Shown in pieces: positions 10,934 through 19,568 of a stretch of 64,000 bases of DNA (positions within the stretch are counted from its first letter, which is position 1; the number at the start of each line of letters is the position of its first letter). The position numbers and the translations under genes were made by a program. The notes below the pieces were generated by a model. That model worked only from the letters and a program-made list of their open reading frames with translations, made no database searches and was not told where the DNA came from. Source of the DNA: Alistipes sp. (GTDB taxonomy: Bacteria; Bacteroidota; Bacteroidia; Bacteroidales; Rikenellaceae); assembly GCA_022767745.1 (NCBI GenBank), contig JALENN010000002.1, positions 1-64,000 on the forward strand, in the 5' to 3' direction.

Positions 10934-11806
10934 ATGAATACAAAAACCATTTTTAGATTATCGGCTGTAGCAGCCTTGATATCAATGACATCATGCTCTA
11001 AGAACATAAATGAGAAGCCTATGATAGATCCGAATGTTATTAGGATTGATGCTGTTCACCCTTCGTCAGCAAATACTCGTGTAACGGCAACGGGCTTTGA
11101 GAATAATGATCAAATTGGAGTGTTTGTTGCTGCTGAAGGTTCAATATTACAAGCCTTTGGCAATAGTGTGAATAATGGTTTATATACCTATGATGGCAGT
11201 CAATGGAACCCAATGCGAACATATTATTGGAATGAAGGCAAGCACGATATTTATGCCTACTATCCATACCAGGAACTGGTTGATAATGTTGAAAATATTA
11301 GCTTCGCCGTTGCGTCAGACCAAAGTACTCCAGAAGGTTATTCTTCGAGTGATTTCCTGTGGGCGAAGGCTGAAAGTCAACAGGCGGGCACATCGGCCGT
11401 CAAATTAATATTCAATCATATTATGAGTAGAGCTATTGTAGAACTTGTCAAGGGTGAGAAATATGAAGGAGAGATACCAGATAATGCAGAGGTAACGATC
11501 CACAATGTCGTACCAACGGCCTCCATTGACATTTCTACCGGTAGCGCAGGAAAGGATAACTACGCGGCAGCAGGGAGCATCAAGATGCAGCGTATAGCAA
11601 ATGGTAAATATGCAGCTATTATAGTCCCACAAAGAATTGATACTCGCCGCCCATTAGTTGAGGTCAATATAGATAATGTTAGTTATCTGATGGAGGGCAC
11701 AATATCATTCAAACAAGGTTTTCAGCACTCCATCACTATTACTTTGACAGCTAACCCTCAGCAAGCTGAAATTGAAATTGGTGGTGGAATTAATAATTGG
11801 GACTAA
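10934..11806 (+). CDS. Fimbrillin-family (Mfa-like) lipoprotein
   Basis: This 290-residue protein has a lipobox (ISMTSC, Cys near residue 21) followed by one Mfa-like fimbrillin domain with the motif NTRVTATGFENNDQIGVFV, YYWN..HDIYAYYPY, SSDFLWAKA and LIFNHIMSRAIVEL, all shared with the N-terminal domains of the three large paralogs upstream. It ends right after the final beta strand (GGINNWD), so it lacks the LRR and M64 parts. It may be a structural or anchor subunit of a type V pilus-like assembly, or a stand-alone surface protein. It lies 22 bases after paralog 3, in the same operon. No dedicated usher or pilus protease gene is visible nearby. Confidence 0.8.
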   Translation: MNTKTIFRLSAVAALISMTSCSKNINEKPMIDPNVIRIDAVHPSSANTRVTATGFENNDQIGVFVAAEGSILQAFGNSVNNGLYTYDGSQWNPMRTYYWNEGKHDIYAYYPYQELVDNVENISFAVASDQSTPEGYSSSDFLWAKAESQQAGTSAVKLIFNHIMSRAIVELVKGEKYEGEIPDNAEVTIHNVVPTASIDISTGSAGKDNYAAAGSIKMQRIANGKYAAIIVPQRIDTRRPLVEVNIDNVSYLMEGTISFKQGFQHSITITLTANPQQAEIEIGGGINNWD

Positions 11807-11818
11807 CTCATTAGTGTT

Positions 11819-12493
11819 ATGGCAAAATGTAATTTTTGTATATTAAGTTTCCTTTTACTTGCATTTATGTTTGGATGCAAAAAAGAGACTACGGACGAGC
11901 CAATACCGGATAAAGTTCATGTTTCCAGTGTTACTCTTGACAAGACAACCCTAGAGCTAATCGAGGGCGACACTCACACTCTTATAGCCACGGTAAGTCC
12001 CAGCGACGCGTCCAACAAGAGAGTTTCGTGGGAATCGAGCAATACGGCTGTTGCTTCTGTATCAGAGGAAGGATTGGTAACCGCTATCAAGGCAGGAACT
12101 GCGACTATAACAGCAATTACTATTGATGGCGGAAAAACAGCAACCTGTAGCGTGACAATAAAAGCAAATACAATCCCGGTGGAAAGTGTTTCTCTTGACA
12201 AGACAACGCTAGAGCTGGTCGAAGGCGATACTCACACTCTTATAGCCACGGTAAGTCCCAGCGACGCCTCCAACAAGAGGGTCTCGTGGGAATCGAGCAA
12301 TACGGCTGTTGCTTCTGTATCAGAGGAAGGACTGGTAACCGCTATCAAGGCAGGAACTGCGACTATAACAGCAATTACTATTGATGGCGGAAAAACAGCA
12401 ACCTGTAGCGTGACAATAAAAGCAAATACGGGCGTAGATGCTGATATCGACGACTGGGAAGATGGAAATGATTATTCAGGGAGTGTGGGGTAG
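11819..12493 (+). CDS. Lipoprotein with two tandem Ig-like (Big2) domains
   Basis: This 224-residue protein begins with a signal peptide and lipobox (LAFMFGC, Cys near residue 19), then carries two bacterial Ig-like domain 2 repeats of 86 residues each (about 38-123 and 124-210), recognised by VxSVxLDKTTLEL, SWESSNTAVASVSEEGLVTAIKAG and a closing CSVTIKANT. The repeats differ at only a few residues. The C-terminus DADIDDWEDGND resembles the last strand of the fimbrillin domains encoded upstream (ISSWENDN, ITEWQTD, ISPWIDDN, INNWD). Big2 domains are common in surface adhesins; here the protein is probably a partner or stalk for the fimbrillin proteins. It is the last gene of the operon, 12 bases after the preceding stop. 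Confidence 0.75.
   Translation: MAKCNFCILSFLLLAFMFGCKKETTDEPIPDKVHVSSVTLDKTTLELIEGDTHTLIATVSPSDASNKRVSWESSNTAVASVSEEGLVTAIKAGTATITAITIDGGKTATCSVTIKANTIPVESVSLDKTTLELVEGDTHTLIATVSPSDASNKRVSWESSNTAVASVSEEGLVTAIKAGTATITAITIDGGKTATCSVTIKANTGVDADIDDWEDGNDYSGSVG
11935..12429 (+). repeat. Near-identical 237-bp tandem repeat encoding the Big2 domains
   Basis: Copy 1 (11935-12171) and copy 2 (12193-12429) lie 258 bases apart and differ at about nine positions, mostly silent. Such identity suggests a recent duplication or ongoing gene conversion, so the copy number may vary between strains. Confidence 0.85.
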
Positions 12494-12610
12494 TGTTTTA
12501 TTACTGTATCTGGAGTGCGGAAGAAAGCTCTGTGTGCTGAATATAATGGACGACGTTGATAAAGTGTGGAGTTTCAAGAGGTTTTAATGTCTGCATCGGC
12601 ATGAAGGGTG

Positions 12611-12935
12611 ATGAGGACATTGGAAAAGGTAACCTGGCTGAACGGAAAACCGAAAAACATCAGATGCGATAATGGCCCGGAGTTCATTTCAAAGTATTCC
12701 CAGAAATGTTGCAAAGGAAACGATATAAGCATTCTGTACACCCAGCCTGGATGTTCGATCTAGAACGGATGCATATAACGGTTCATCGGCACTTGAGGAA
12801 GGACTGTACTTGACGTGTACATCTTTAGAAGCACAGAGGAAGAGAAATGGGTAATCCAAGATTGGACTGTTATTACAACAATGAGAGACTCCATGAAATA
12901 CTCGACAATATGCTGCCAATAGAGTACTGGTAAAA
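12611..12935 (+). pseudogene. Degraded IS3-family transposase, C-terminal integrase part
   Basis: From 12611 the translation reads MRTLEKVTWLNGKPKNIRCD and continues NGPEFISK and ISILYTQPG, the second catalytic Asp region of an IS3-family OrfB. A stop interrupts at about 12763. Beyond it, pieces in two other frames (RFIGT, VYIFRSTEEE, then YYNNERLHEIL..MLPIEY at about 12880-12935) follow the usual order of the family's C-terminus. At least two stops and one frameshift show it is inactive. It differs from the fragment at 203-493, so two separate IS3-type insertions flank the lipoprotein operon. Confidence 0.75.
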
Positions 12936-13245
12936 AGATGTGACACACAATGATTGATGTTCAGACTGGCAAATATAGCTGAGTTTTCGGGTTGAGCAAA
13001 GCCATGGTAAGTGCTCATGGGGCGGTCTTGTACATCTCTATAGCTTACGCTTTGGGGAGGCCTATCAGGCACCAATCACCGAACTATGCATGCAATTGGA
13101 ACAATATATTTGCTATCTAATTAAGGTCTGTCCTAAAAAGTGATACTGTTCCAAAAAGTGTGTCTGGAGAATGATAAATAAAAAAGTCTACAGATTTTTT
13201 AGATTTGTATAGGGAACCAACAAAAACTAAAAAAGGAGTAGACTT

Positions 13246-14398
13246 ATGGTGTTGACAAAGGAACAACTTTCCGAATTAATATGCAAACATTCGGAGCGGG
13301 AAAATGGCCGTCAGGATCTGTTGGAGATCTTGTTGGAGAGTATGATGGTCTCGGAGCGCCGGAAATATCTCCGGGAAAACTCCACGTCAGGGAACAAATG
13401 CAACGGATTTCGCCCGGGGGCATAGTTACGGTCATGGTCGTACACTGACGTTCCGGATACCTCGAGATCGCTACGGGAATTTTCATCCCCGGATTCTGGC
13501 GATTCTTCGCCATCAGGAGGATGAATCGATCGCCTTGCCGGAACGCTGTATACGAAAGGACTTACGCAGGAACAGGTCGGCGAGGTATTCCAGGATATTT
13601 ATACAGCAAGGCGAGTATTTCGCGGATGCTGGACTATCTTCGTGAAGATGTTTCGCAATGGCTCACGCGCTCTCTGGAGGCTTATTACCCCATCGTTTTC
13701 ATCGATTGCGTACACATGAAGATCCACCGCAAGCGGAGCGTAGAAACAGAAGCTTTCTATGTAGTGCTTGCCGTGCGTGAAGACAAGCGACGTGAAGTGC
13801 TTGGGATCTTCAATAAGCCCACGGAGAGTGCCCTGGGCTGGGGCGAGATGCTCGCAGAGTTGCAGGAACGAGGCGTTCGGAAGATCGGCCTGGTGTGTGC
13901 CGATGGGCTGAAGGGTCTGGAGGATGTCATCAGTGCGTCCTTTCCCGGGACGTGCTGCAACGCTGTACGACGCATCTGAAACGCAATCTGCTGAGCTGCG
14001 TGCGCAACGGCGACAAGGGAGAGCTGGCCGAGGATCTGCGACAGGTCTTCCGTACGGGGGATCGCAGCTATACGGTGGAGAGAGCCTGGGAACAATGGCA
14101 GACACTTTGTGAGAAATGGGGTCAGGATTATCGCAGTTTTCGACGACGGGCGGAGGATCCGGCCTACAAAGCCTACTTCACCTATCTGAATTACGAGGCA
14201 AGGATTCAGTCGATGATCTACACGACGAACTGGATCGAGCGTCTGCAGAAGGATTTTCGACGGGTTACACGCATGCGGGGAGCCATGCCCAACGAGGAGT
14301 CGGTTCTGCTGCTGATGGGCAAAACGGCCATGGATAAGAAATCCTATCTGAGGCCGGTGCCGCGGATCGACCTGGATCGAGATTTATTCCCCGAGTGA
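13246..14398 (+). pseudogene. Frameshifted IS256-family (mutator-type) transposase
   Basis: The gene starts at the ATG at 13246 (MVLTKEQLSELICKHSERE) after a good AAGGAG ribosome site. That frame stops at about 13423. The sequence continues in other frames with GRTLTFRIPRDRYGNFHPRI, TKGLTQEQVGEVFQDIY and, from about 13600, the long core SISRMLDYLREDVSQW. The core carries IVFIDCVHMKI (first Asp of the DDE triad) and KIGLVCADGLKGL (second Asp). A further frameshift near 13950 leads to HLKRNLLSCVRNGDKGE and the C-terminus with IYTTNWIERLQKDFRR (Glu region). Three or more frameshifts make it inactive unless the sequence carries errors. The complete protein would be about 385-400 residues, normal for the family. 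Confidence 0.8.
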
Positions 14399-14419
14399 AG
14401 ACTATAACACAAAAATAAG

Positions 14420-14443
14420 AACAACACGCCACGGCGTGTTGTT
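14420..14443 (+). terminator. Hairpin downstream of the IS256 transposase
   Basis: AACAACACGCC at 14420-14430 pairs perfectly with GGCGTGTTGTT at 14433-14443. It lies 22 bases after the transposase stop and inside the right end of the element, as expected for a terminator, though there is no long T run. Confidence 0.5.
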
Positions 14444-14531
14444 CTGAAAACAAGAATCACTATATTTGCATATCTGAAGAATCTGAAGGCGCCTGCACAG
14501 ACACACTTCTTGAAACACTACCTAAAAAGTG

Positions 14532-14885
14532 GGCGATTACAATCTGGTATGGTACTCTGTTGTTAATATCACACGAAATGTTGGGTGGAGGCATGGACCT
14601 TGTGTTATCTGAAAAACGGCTGGCAAGCGGTAGTAATTAGGTATGTTGTCCCCTGAAAATCGAAGGCAGTGGTGTAGGCCTCGCTCTGTGTATAACCCCA
14701 AAGGTGATGCGGGATCAGAGTAAAATGTTTGTGGCGATTGATAATATCGCGTCTTAACTGCTGAGAAGTCTGTTAAATTTTTTTTGTTTTCCGGCCGAAT
14801 GTCTGCGCGGCCTTGCTGCGGCAGCCGTATAGGCCGTGCGGAAGGCCGCGCAGGAAACTGTGGCATGTGGCCGCGGGGTGTCGGC
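14532..14885. other. Stretch without a recognisable gene at the AT-rich/GC-rich junction
   Basis: Between the right end of the IS256 element and the first GC-rich gene I find no convincing coding sequence. Frames on both strands are interrupted and none resembles a known family. Composition changes sharply near 14,780, where a T8 run is followed by GC-rich sequence, so this is the visible boundary between the accessory block and the chromosome backbone. Confidence 0.4.
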
Positions 14886-16313
14886 CTACTCCACCGTCAC
14901 TATCGGTATGCCGAGCAGGAAGGCAGCCTTTTGCAGGCGGCCGAGATGGTGTCCCGTGCCTATGGCGCAGTGGTGCGAGGGGCCGGCCTTGCTCCAGGCG
15001 TCGATGAAGGCCCGTGCGCCGCACCGGAAGCGGTAGCGGCTGTTGGTGTTGCCTATCTGCAGCGTGGGGCCCGCAACCGACTCGCCCTCCGCCGCCAGCA
15101 GGTAGACGCCCTCCGTGTCCTCGCACACCGAGAGCAGCGTTACGGGGCCGTGCGCCACCGACATCTGTATCGACAGCCCCTTTCCCGGCTTGCCGTGGTA
15201 GACGGGCAGGGGAACAAGCCCCACGCGCCCCTCGGCTATGCCGAAATGTGCCGGGCCGTCGTGCCCCAGCAGCAGGATGTCGTCGTTGAAGTCCATGGCG
15301 TAGAACTCGGCGAAGGAGCCGCCGGCGCCGAGCAGCGAGAGTATCTTCATCGCCTGCGCGTTCTTCACCTCGCACTCGCCGGCTACGGGTATGCCTCGCC
15401 CGGTCAGCAGCGTGTTGCCCGCTATGACCGATGTGGCTATGTCCTCATATGCGCCCTCCCCTTCGTAGTAGTATGCCAGAGCGCCGAGACGGTGGCTGTC
15501 GACCATGCGGTCGAGGGCTACGGACGTGGCGGCCGCCCTCTGCAGCTCGTCCTCACCGCACTCAGGGCTTATGTCGAAGCTGCGGCCGAACTCCCCGATC
15601 TTGCGCTGCCGCTCCTCGTCTGTTACCGTGTCGCGCAGACGCTTGAGCTCGCACATCTCCAGCATCTCGATGTGGGTGCCGAATACGGCCGACTGCCGCG
15701 TGAGGTCGGTGTAGACGTCGAGCATGCCGCCGTAGTAGTGCCCCAGTATGCCCAGGCGGTTGGTGCGCATGCCGTGGCACACCTTTGCCGCCGCGACCCA
15801 CTCGCCTATCTGCCGCCATGCGTGGGGCTCGTTCAGGTGGCCCGTGACTATGTCGTAGCGCAGGCCGCTGCGCCTGAAGACGCTGGCTATCTCGGGCAGC
15901 GAGCATGCCTGGCAGTTCTCGAGCCACATGCCGGTCATCGCGCCGCGGTCGCCGAGCGAGTTGATGGTGGCGTAGTCTATGGCGGCGTCGGGCTGCAGGT
16001 TGAGCACTATTACGGGGCACGCCATGCGCCGCGCTACGGGCAGCACGGTCGACGAGAGGCTGTAGGTGGCTATGTAGAGGAACACCGCCTCGACCTCCGA
16101 CCGTGCGAAGAGCGAGGCCGCGGCCTCGGCCGCCTCGGGCGAGTCGACCATGCCGGCGTCGACCACCTCGACGCCCTCGATGCCGCCTATCTCGGCGGCT
16201 ATCCGCTCGCGGTATCCCTCGAGGCGGCCGCGCAGCCCATCGAACTGGTGCCAGTAGGTGTTGAGCCCCGTGGCGAAGAGACCTATCCTTGTCTTGCTGT
16301 TCGTATCGTTCAT
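14886..16313 (-). CDS. L-arabinose isomerase-like sugar isomerase
   Basis: This 475-residue protein, without a signal peptide, resembles the L-arabinose/L-fucose isomerase fold family. The presumed Mn-binding residues fall in GECE (about residue 311), [10 protein letters not shown] (Glu near 335), LGHDGPAH (His near 350) and SHHC (His near 446). That spacing closely follows the Glu/Glu/His/His set of E. coli AraA. It should interconvert an aldose and a ketose in the cytoplasm; whether the substrate is arabinose, fucose, rhamnose or another sugar cannot be read from sequence. It sits 54 bases downstream of a GH106-like glycosidase on the same strand, suggesting it handles sugar released by that enzyme. 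Start ATG 16313 is the only plausible one. Confidence 0.7.
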   Translation of the reverse strand: MNDTNSKTRIGLFATGLNTYWHQFDGLRGRLEGYRERIAAEIGGIEGVEVVDAGMVDSPEAAEAAASLFARSEVEAVFLYIATYSLSSTVLPVARRMACPVIVLNLQPDAAIDYATINSLGDRGAMTGMWLENCQACSLPEIASVFRRSGLRYDIVTGHLNEPHAWRQIGEWVAAAKVCHGMRTNRLGILGHYYGGMLDVYTDLTRQSAVFGTHIEMLEMCELKRLRDTVTDEERQRKIGEFGRSFDISPECGEDELQRAAATSVALDRMVDSHRLGALAYYYEGEGAYEDIATSVIAGNTLLTGRGIPVAGECEVKNAQAMKILSLLGAGGSFAEFYAMDFNDDILLLGHDGPAHFGIAEGRVGLVPLPVYHGKPGKGLSIQMSVAHGPVTLLSVCEDTEGVYLLAAEGESVAGPTLQIGNTNSRYRFRCGARAFIDAWSKAGPSHHCAIGTGHHLGRLQKAAFLLGIPIVTVE

Positions 16314-16367
16314 CTGTTCACGTGTTTTGTTACATTCTCATATGGTGCCTTTGGGGCGCGCGGCCCG

Positions 16368-19300
16368 CTATTCGGCCATTTCGCGCGTTACGGTGACGGG
16401 ACCCATCAGGCCCGATTCCATGAGCGGCGAATCTTTCGTGTAGTGCGGGTGCGTGGTGAAGGTGTACCTGTCGCCGGGGCGGCTTTCGCCCTTTGTCAGC
16501 CACTGGGGCCACTGCCCGTCGGCTATGCCGTCGTATTGCCGCGACTCGTCCCCGATGAGGCGGTTGACCCACAGGTTCACGACGTCGATCCTCAGTTCGT
16601 TGCTGCCCTTTCTGACCACGTCGGTTATGTCGACGCGCCACGGGTCGGTCCACACCACGCCGAGGTCGTGCCCGTTGACCCACACGCGGGCCATGTTCTT
16701 CACCTTGCCCAGGTTGAGGTATATGCGGCCGCTGCGCCCCTTTGCCTTCGCGTAGTCGAAGGTGTTGCGGTAGGATGCCGTGCCCGAGTAGTATCTGATG
16801 CCCTCGTCGTCGTTGGCGCTCCAGTCGGTGAGCGTGTCGAAGGTGGTCTCGGCGGGCCCGCCCCACGCCGTGTCGAAGCTTACGCGCCAGGGGCCCGATA
16901 CCGTGCTGAGCTGCTCCGTGGGCATGAAGTTGTGGCCGCCGCGCGTGCGGATGCCCTTCGCCGGCTCGAATACGATGAAGAAACTCTGGTGGCGGTCGAA
17001 ATCAAGCTCGACGGATGTCGTCGTGCCGTTGTCGGCAAACGACGCGAGGGGGCGCGTTTGGCCCGTTGTCGGGTCCCACAGGTGTGGCTGTGCGCCGCTC
17101 ACGCGGAACGTGCAGGTGACGCGTGCGGGAAGGTCGGTGCGGTTGGCCACGAAGTAGTAGTCGGTCTGTCCGCTGCGCTTGTGTATGTATCGTATGCCTC
17201 CGTTCGACGAGGTGAAGTCCTCGGCGAGCCCCATCGAGCGCAGTATCGAGGCTGTCACTCCGTAGTCGGGGTAGAGGTTGTCGGCGTTGAGGCGCATATC
17301 TTGGCTCCAGTATATGCGGCCCTTGCCGTAGCGGACGCATGCCAGAGCCTGCGGTGCGTCGGCCGAACCCCACATCTGCAGGGCTGTCGAGCGCACGCTT
17401 TGGTCGGCCTTCGGGTAGTCGGTGAGGCCCGGCGCCTCGGCGGGGGGCATGCCCGCGACGGTGGCGCCGTCGGCCACGAGCGACGCTATCTTTTGCAGCA
17501 GCGCGGGTGTCATGCGGCCGAAGTCGGGCAGCACCAGCAGGCGGTAACGCATGCCCGAGGGGAAGACTATGTCGCCATCCTCCGCCGAGGCCGTCATGAG
17601 CAGGCTCGGGGGGCAGGCGTCGAATCCGTATCCCTTCTTGTCGGGCATGTGGCTGTCGCCCTCCAGCGCCGACTGCGGCGCGCGGAAGACGTAGGGGGCC
17701 TCCTCGGGGGCGAGGTAGAGGATGTCGGCCACGGTGGTGCCGTACTGCATGAGCGACTGGCAGCGCGCCAGGTAGTCGTGGTAGGCACCGACGTAGGGCC
17801 ACCATGTCTGGTTGCGGTCCCAGTGCACGCCGTAGGGGCCCATCGTCATGCCGGGCCTGAGGTTGTCGGGCAGGCACTGGTGCTGGAACGTGTGGAACGT
17901 GAGCCTGTTGATGCCCATGGCCAGGGCCCAGTCGGTCTGGTTCTTCATCGACGCGGGGTGCTGGCGCCATCCGTCGCCTGCGGCCGTGAAGGCCTCCGAG
18001 GGGACGATGTGCTGACCCTTGATGTTGGCCAGCGACGAGGCCTCGATGGCGGCGAACGACGTGTTGAAGCCTCCCGGGCTCCAGAACTCGCACATCGGTA
18101 TGTCGGCTGTGGCCCCCAGTTCGAGGTCCTGCATGGGGTTCATGTCGTAGGGCTCGATCGAGAGCTGCAGCCCGTGGCGGCGGGCATACTCCTTTACGGC
18201 CAGCGAGTGGTTCTCGAGCATGAGCTCCTGCATCGTCTGCCGCAGGTCCCAGAGGAAACGCTCGGTCGTCGGCCTGTCGCCGACCACATATCCCGCGTAT
18301 GCCGGGAGGTAGGACTGCGGGTCGTAGCCGCGGCGTTTGGTGAACTCCTCGCGCAGGGCGGGCGCCCAGTTCTGCGCCCCCATCTCCCAGCTGTCCATGT
18401 GCAGTATCTTAAGTCCGCCCTCCGCGTCGGGGTCGCGCGGGCCAAGGGTCTCGAAGAGCTCGTCGGTGAAGACCTTGAGGTGGGCCATCAGGGCCGTCGT
18501 GTCGGCCTTGTCACATTCGAATCCCAGCCCCGGGAAGGGCGCGGGGCGCGTGACGGCGCCGTTGTTGCGCAACCCGAACCGCATTATGGTCCATTCGCCC
18601 TCGGGTACGTCCCACGTGACGGTGCCGTCCTTGAGCAGCGGCGTCAGGTCGACCACGCGGCCGGGGTCTACGGTCTGGCCCGGCAGCAGCGGGGCCGATG
18701 TGTTGTTGCGCGGGATGAACTGCTTGACGCCGGGCGCCGAGCTGTAGGGGGCGCGGTAGTAGAGCGCCTTCTCGTCGATGTCGGCGATGCGGGCCTCTCC
18801 CTCCGTTGCGGGGAAGGCGAGTACGGCGACATCCTCGTAATACTCCTCCCATATCTTACGCAACTCGGGCGTGAAGACCCCCTCGCCGAAGTATGGCGAC
18901 CGCGGTGCGGGCCGTTCGAGACGGATGGTTTGCGTGCCGCCTCCCGTGACGCGTGCCGACGACGACACGATGTGGCGCATCGACTCCTGCGGCTTGACCC
19001 ACGGGCCGCCGCTGCCGGTCCATCCCGGGCCTATGCCGAGGATCATGGTTATGCCCAGCCGCTCGCACTCGTCGACGGCGTGCCTGAAGCAGCTTTTCCA
19101 CTCGTCGCTCAGGAAATCGACCTTGCCGCGCGGTATGCCTATGTTCACCTCGAGGAAGACGACCGAGCCTATGCCCGCCTGCTTCATGGCCTCGAGGTCC
19201 TTTGTCATGCCCTCCTTCGAGAGGTTGCCGTCCATGAAGTACCAGTAGACGCCGGGCCGCGCGTCGGGCGAGGGCGAGGCGAACTGTTGGTGCAGGCGTT

Positions 19301-19379
19301 TGATTCCGTCGCCGCCCGCGGCGGCCGCTGCACCCAGCAGCGACAGGCATGCGATGATGCTGAGGATTATTCTTTTCAT
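16368..19379 (-). CDS. Secreted GH106-like glycoside hydrolase
   Basis: This 1003-residue exported protein has a signal peptide (MKRIILSIIACLSLLGAAAA) and the long N-terminal catalytic signature of the GH106 alpha-L-rhamnosidase superfamily: PGVYWYFMDGNLSKEGMTKD, FLEVNIGIPRGKVDFLS, then GIGPGWTGSGGPWVKP. The C-terminal part (about 850-1000) looks like a GH2-type sugar-binding jelly roll (ASYRNTF, RIYLNLGKVKNMARVWVNG, DPWRVDITD). Known members cleave terminal alpha-L-rhamnose from pectin or plant glycosides. The pairing with an AraA-like isomerase and a divergent AraC regulator suggests a small deoxysugar or pentose utilisation unit. Exact specificity is not certain, since many relatives are uncharacterised. 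Confidence 0.75.
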   Translation of the reverse strand: MKRIILSIIACLSLLGAAAAAGGDGIKRLHQQFASPSPDARPGVYWYFMDGNLSKEGMTKDLEAMKQAGIGSVVFLEVNIGIPRGKVDFLSDEWKSCFRHAVDECERLGITMILGIGPGWTGSGGPWVKPQESMRHIVSSSARVTGGGTQTIRLERPAPRSPYFGEGVFTPELRKIWEEYYEDVAVLAFPATEGEARIADIDEKALYYRAPYSSAPGVKQFIPRNNTSAPLLPGQTVDPGRVVDLTPLLKDGTVTWDVPEGEWTIMRFGLRNNGAVTRPAPFPGLGFECDKADTTALMAHLKVFTDELFETLGPRDPDAEGGLKILHMDSWEMGAQNWAPALREEFTKRRGYDPQSYLPAYAGYVVGDRPTTERFLWDLRQTMQELMLENHSLAVKEYARRHGLQLSIEPYDMNPMQDLELGATADIPMCEFWSPGGFNTSFAAIEASSLANIKGQHIVPSEAFTAAGDGWRQHPASMKNQTDWALAMGINRLTFHTFQHQCLPDNLRPGMTMGPYGVHWDRNQTWWPYVGAYHDYLARCQSLMQYGTTVADILYLAPEEAPYVFRAPQSALEGDSHMPDKKGYGFDACPPSLLMTASAEDGDIVFPSGMRYRLLVLPDFGRMTPALLQKIASLVADGATVAGMPPAEAPGLTDYPKADQSVRSTALQMWGSADAPQALACVRYGKGRIYWSQDMRLNADNLYPDYGVTASILRSMGLAEDFTSSNGGIRYIHKRSGQTDYYFVANRTDLPARVTCTFRVSGAQPHLWDPTTGQTRPLASFADNGTTTSVELDFDRHQSFFIVFEPAKGIRTRGGHNFMPTEQLSTVSGPWRVSFDTAWGGPAETTFDTLTDWSANDDEGIRYYSGTASYRNTFDYAKAKGRSGRIYLNLGKVKNMARVWVNGHDLGVVWTDPWRVDITDVVRKGSNELRIDVVNLWVNRLIGDESRQYDGIADGQWPQWLTKGESRPGDRYTFTTHPHYTKDSPLMESGLMGPVTVTREMAE

Positions 19380-19419
19380 GGCTTTGCGTTTAAGGTTCGA
19401 CTGTTTGGTGGAAGTAGTT

Positions 19420-19427
19420 CAAAGATA
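19420..19427 (-). promoter_or_regulatory. Candidate -7 box for the GH106-like gene
   Basis: On the minus strand this reads TATCTTTG, a perfect TAnnTTTG, 41 bases upstream of the ATG at 19379. No clear TTTG -33 box is at the right distance, as might be expected for an activator-dependent promoter. Confidence 0.4.
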
Positions 19428-19568
19428 GCGGTTATACTGCGGCCTCGCTTTCGCTGTGTGGCTTAATTATTTTACTTTTTGGCAGAAATTGCCGCGCGGC
19501 TGCGGCTGCTTTCGCCCTTTTTTGCTATATTGCGTTGCCGGCGACCAGTCACGTGCCGGCGGGCGAGC

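Larger units (their letters stand above)
13144..14520 (+). mobile_element. IS256-family insertion sequence with 23-bp imperfect inverted repeats
   Basis: The left end (13144-13166) and the right end (14498-14520) are inverted copies of each other over 23 bases with three mismatches, sharing the core AAGTGTGTCTG. Between them lies one transposase reading frame, now broken. The 11-base direct repeat CCTAAAAAGTG occurs at 13132-13142 and 14521-14531, next to the two ends; it may be a target duplication, although 8-9 bases is usual for this family and one extra base separates it from the left end. Confidence 0.7.

Noticed and set aside
14640..14760. Short frame with GSGVGLALC resembling the end of a histidine kinase
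   Set aside because: Only a few residues match, the context is wrong and the frame is broken on both sides.
14784..19466. Plus-strand frame of 1560 codons antisense to the isomerase and GH106-like genes
   Set aside because: It has the low-complexity Ala/Val/Gly/Arg composition of a reverse-frame artefact in GC-rich DNA, no start or domain, and overlaps two convincing genes.
19479..19568. Upstream ATG for the AraC regulator
   Set aside because: It adds 30 residues rich in Arg and Cys without family support; ATG 19569 begins the conserved part.
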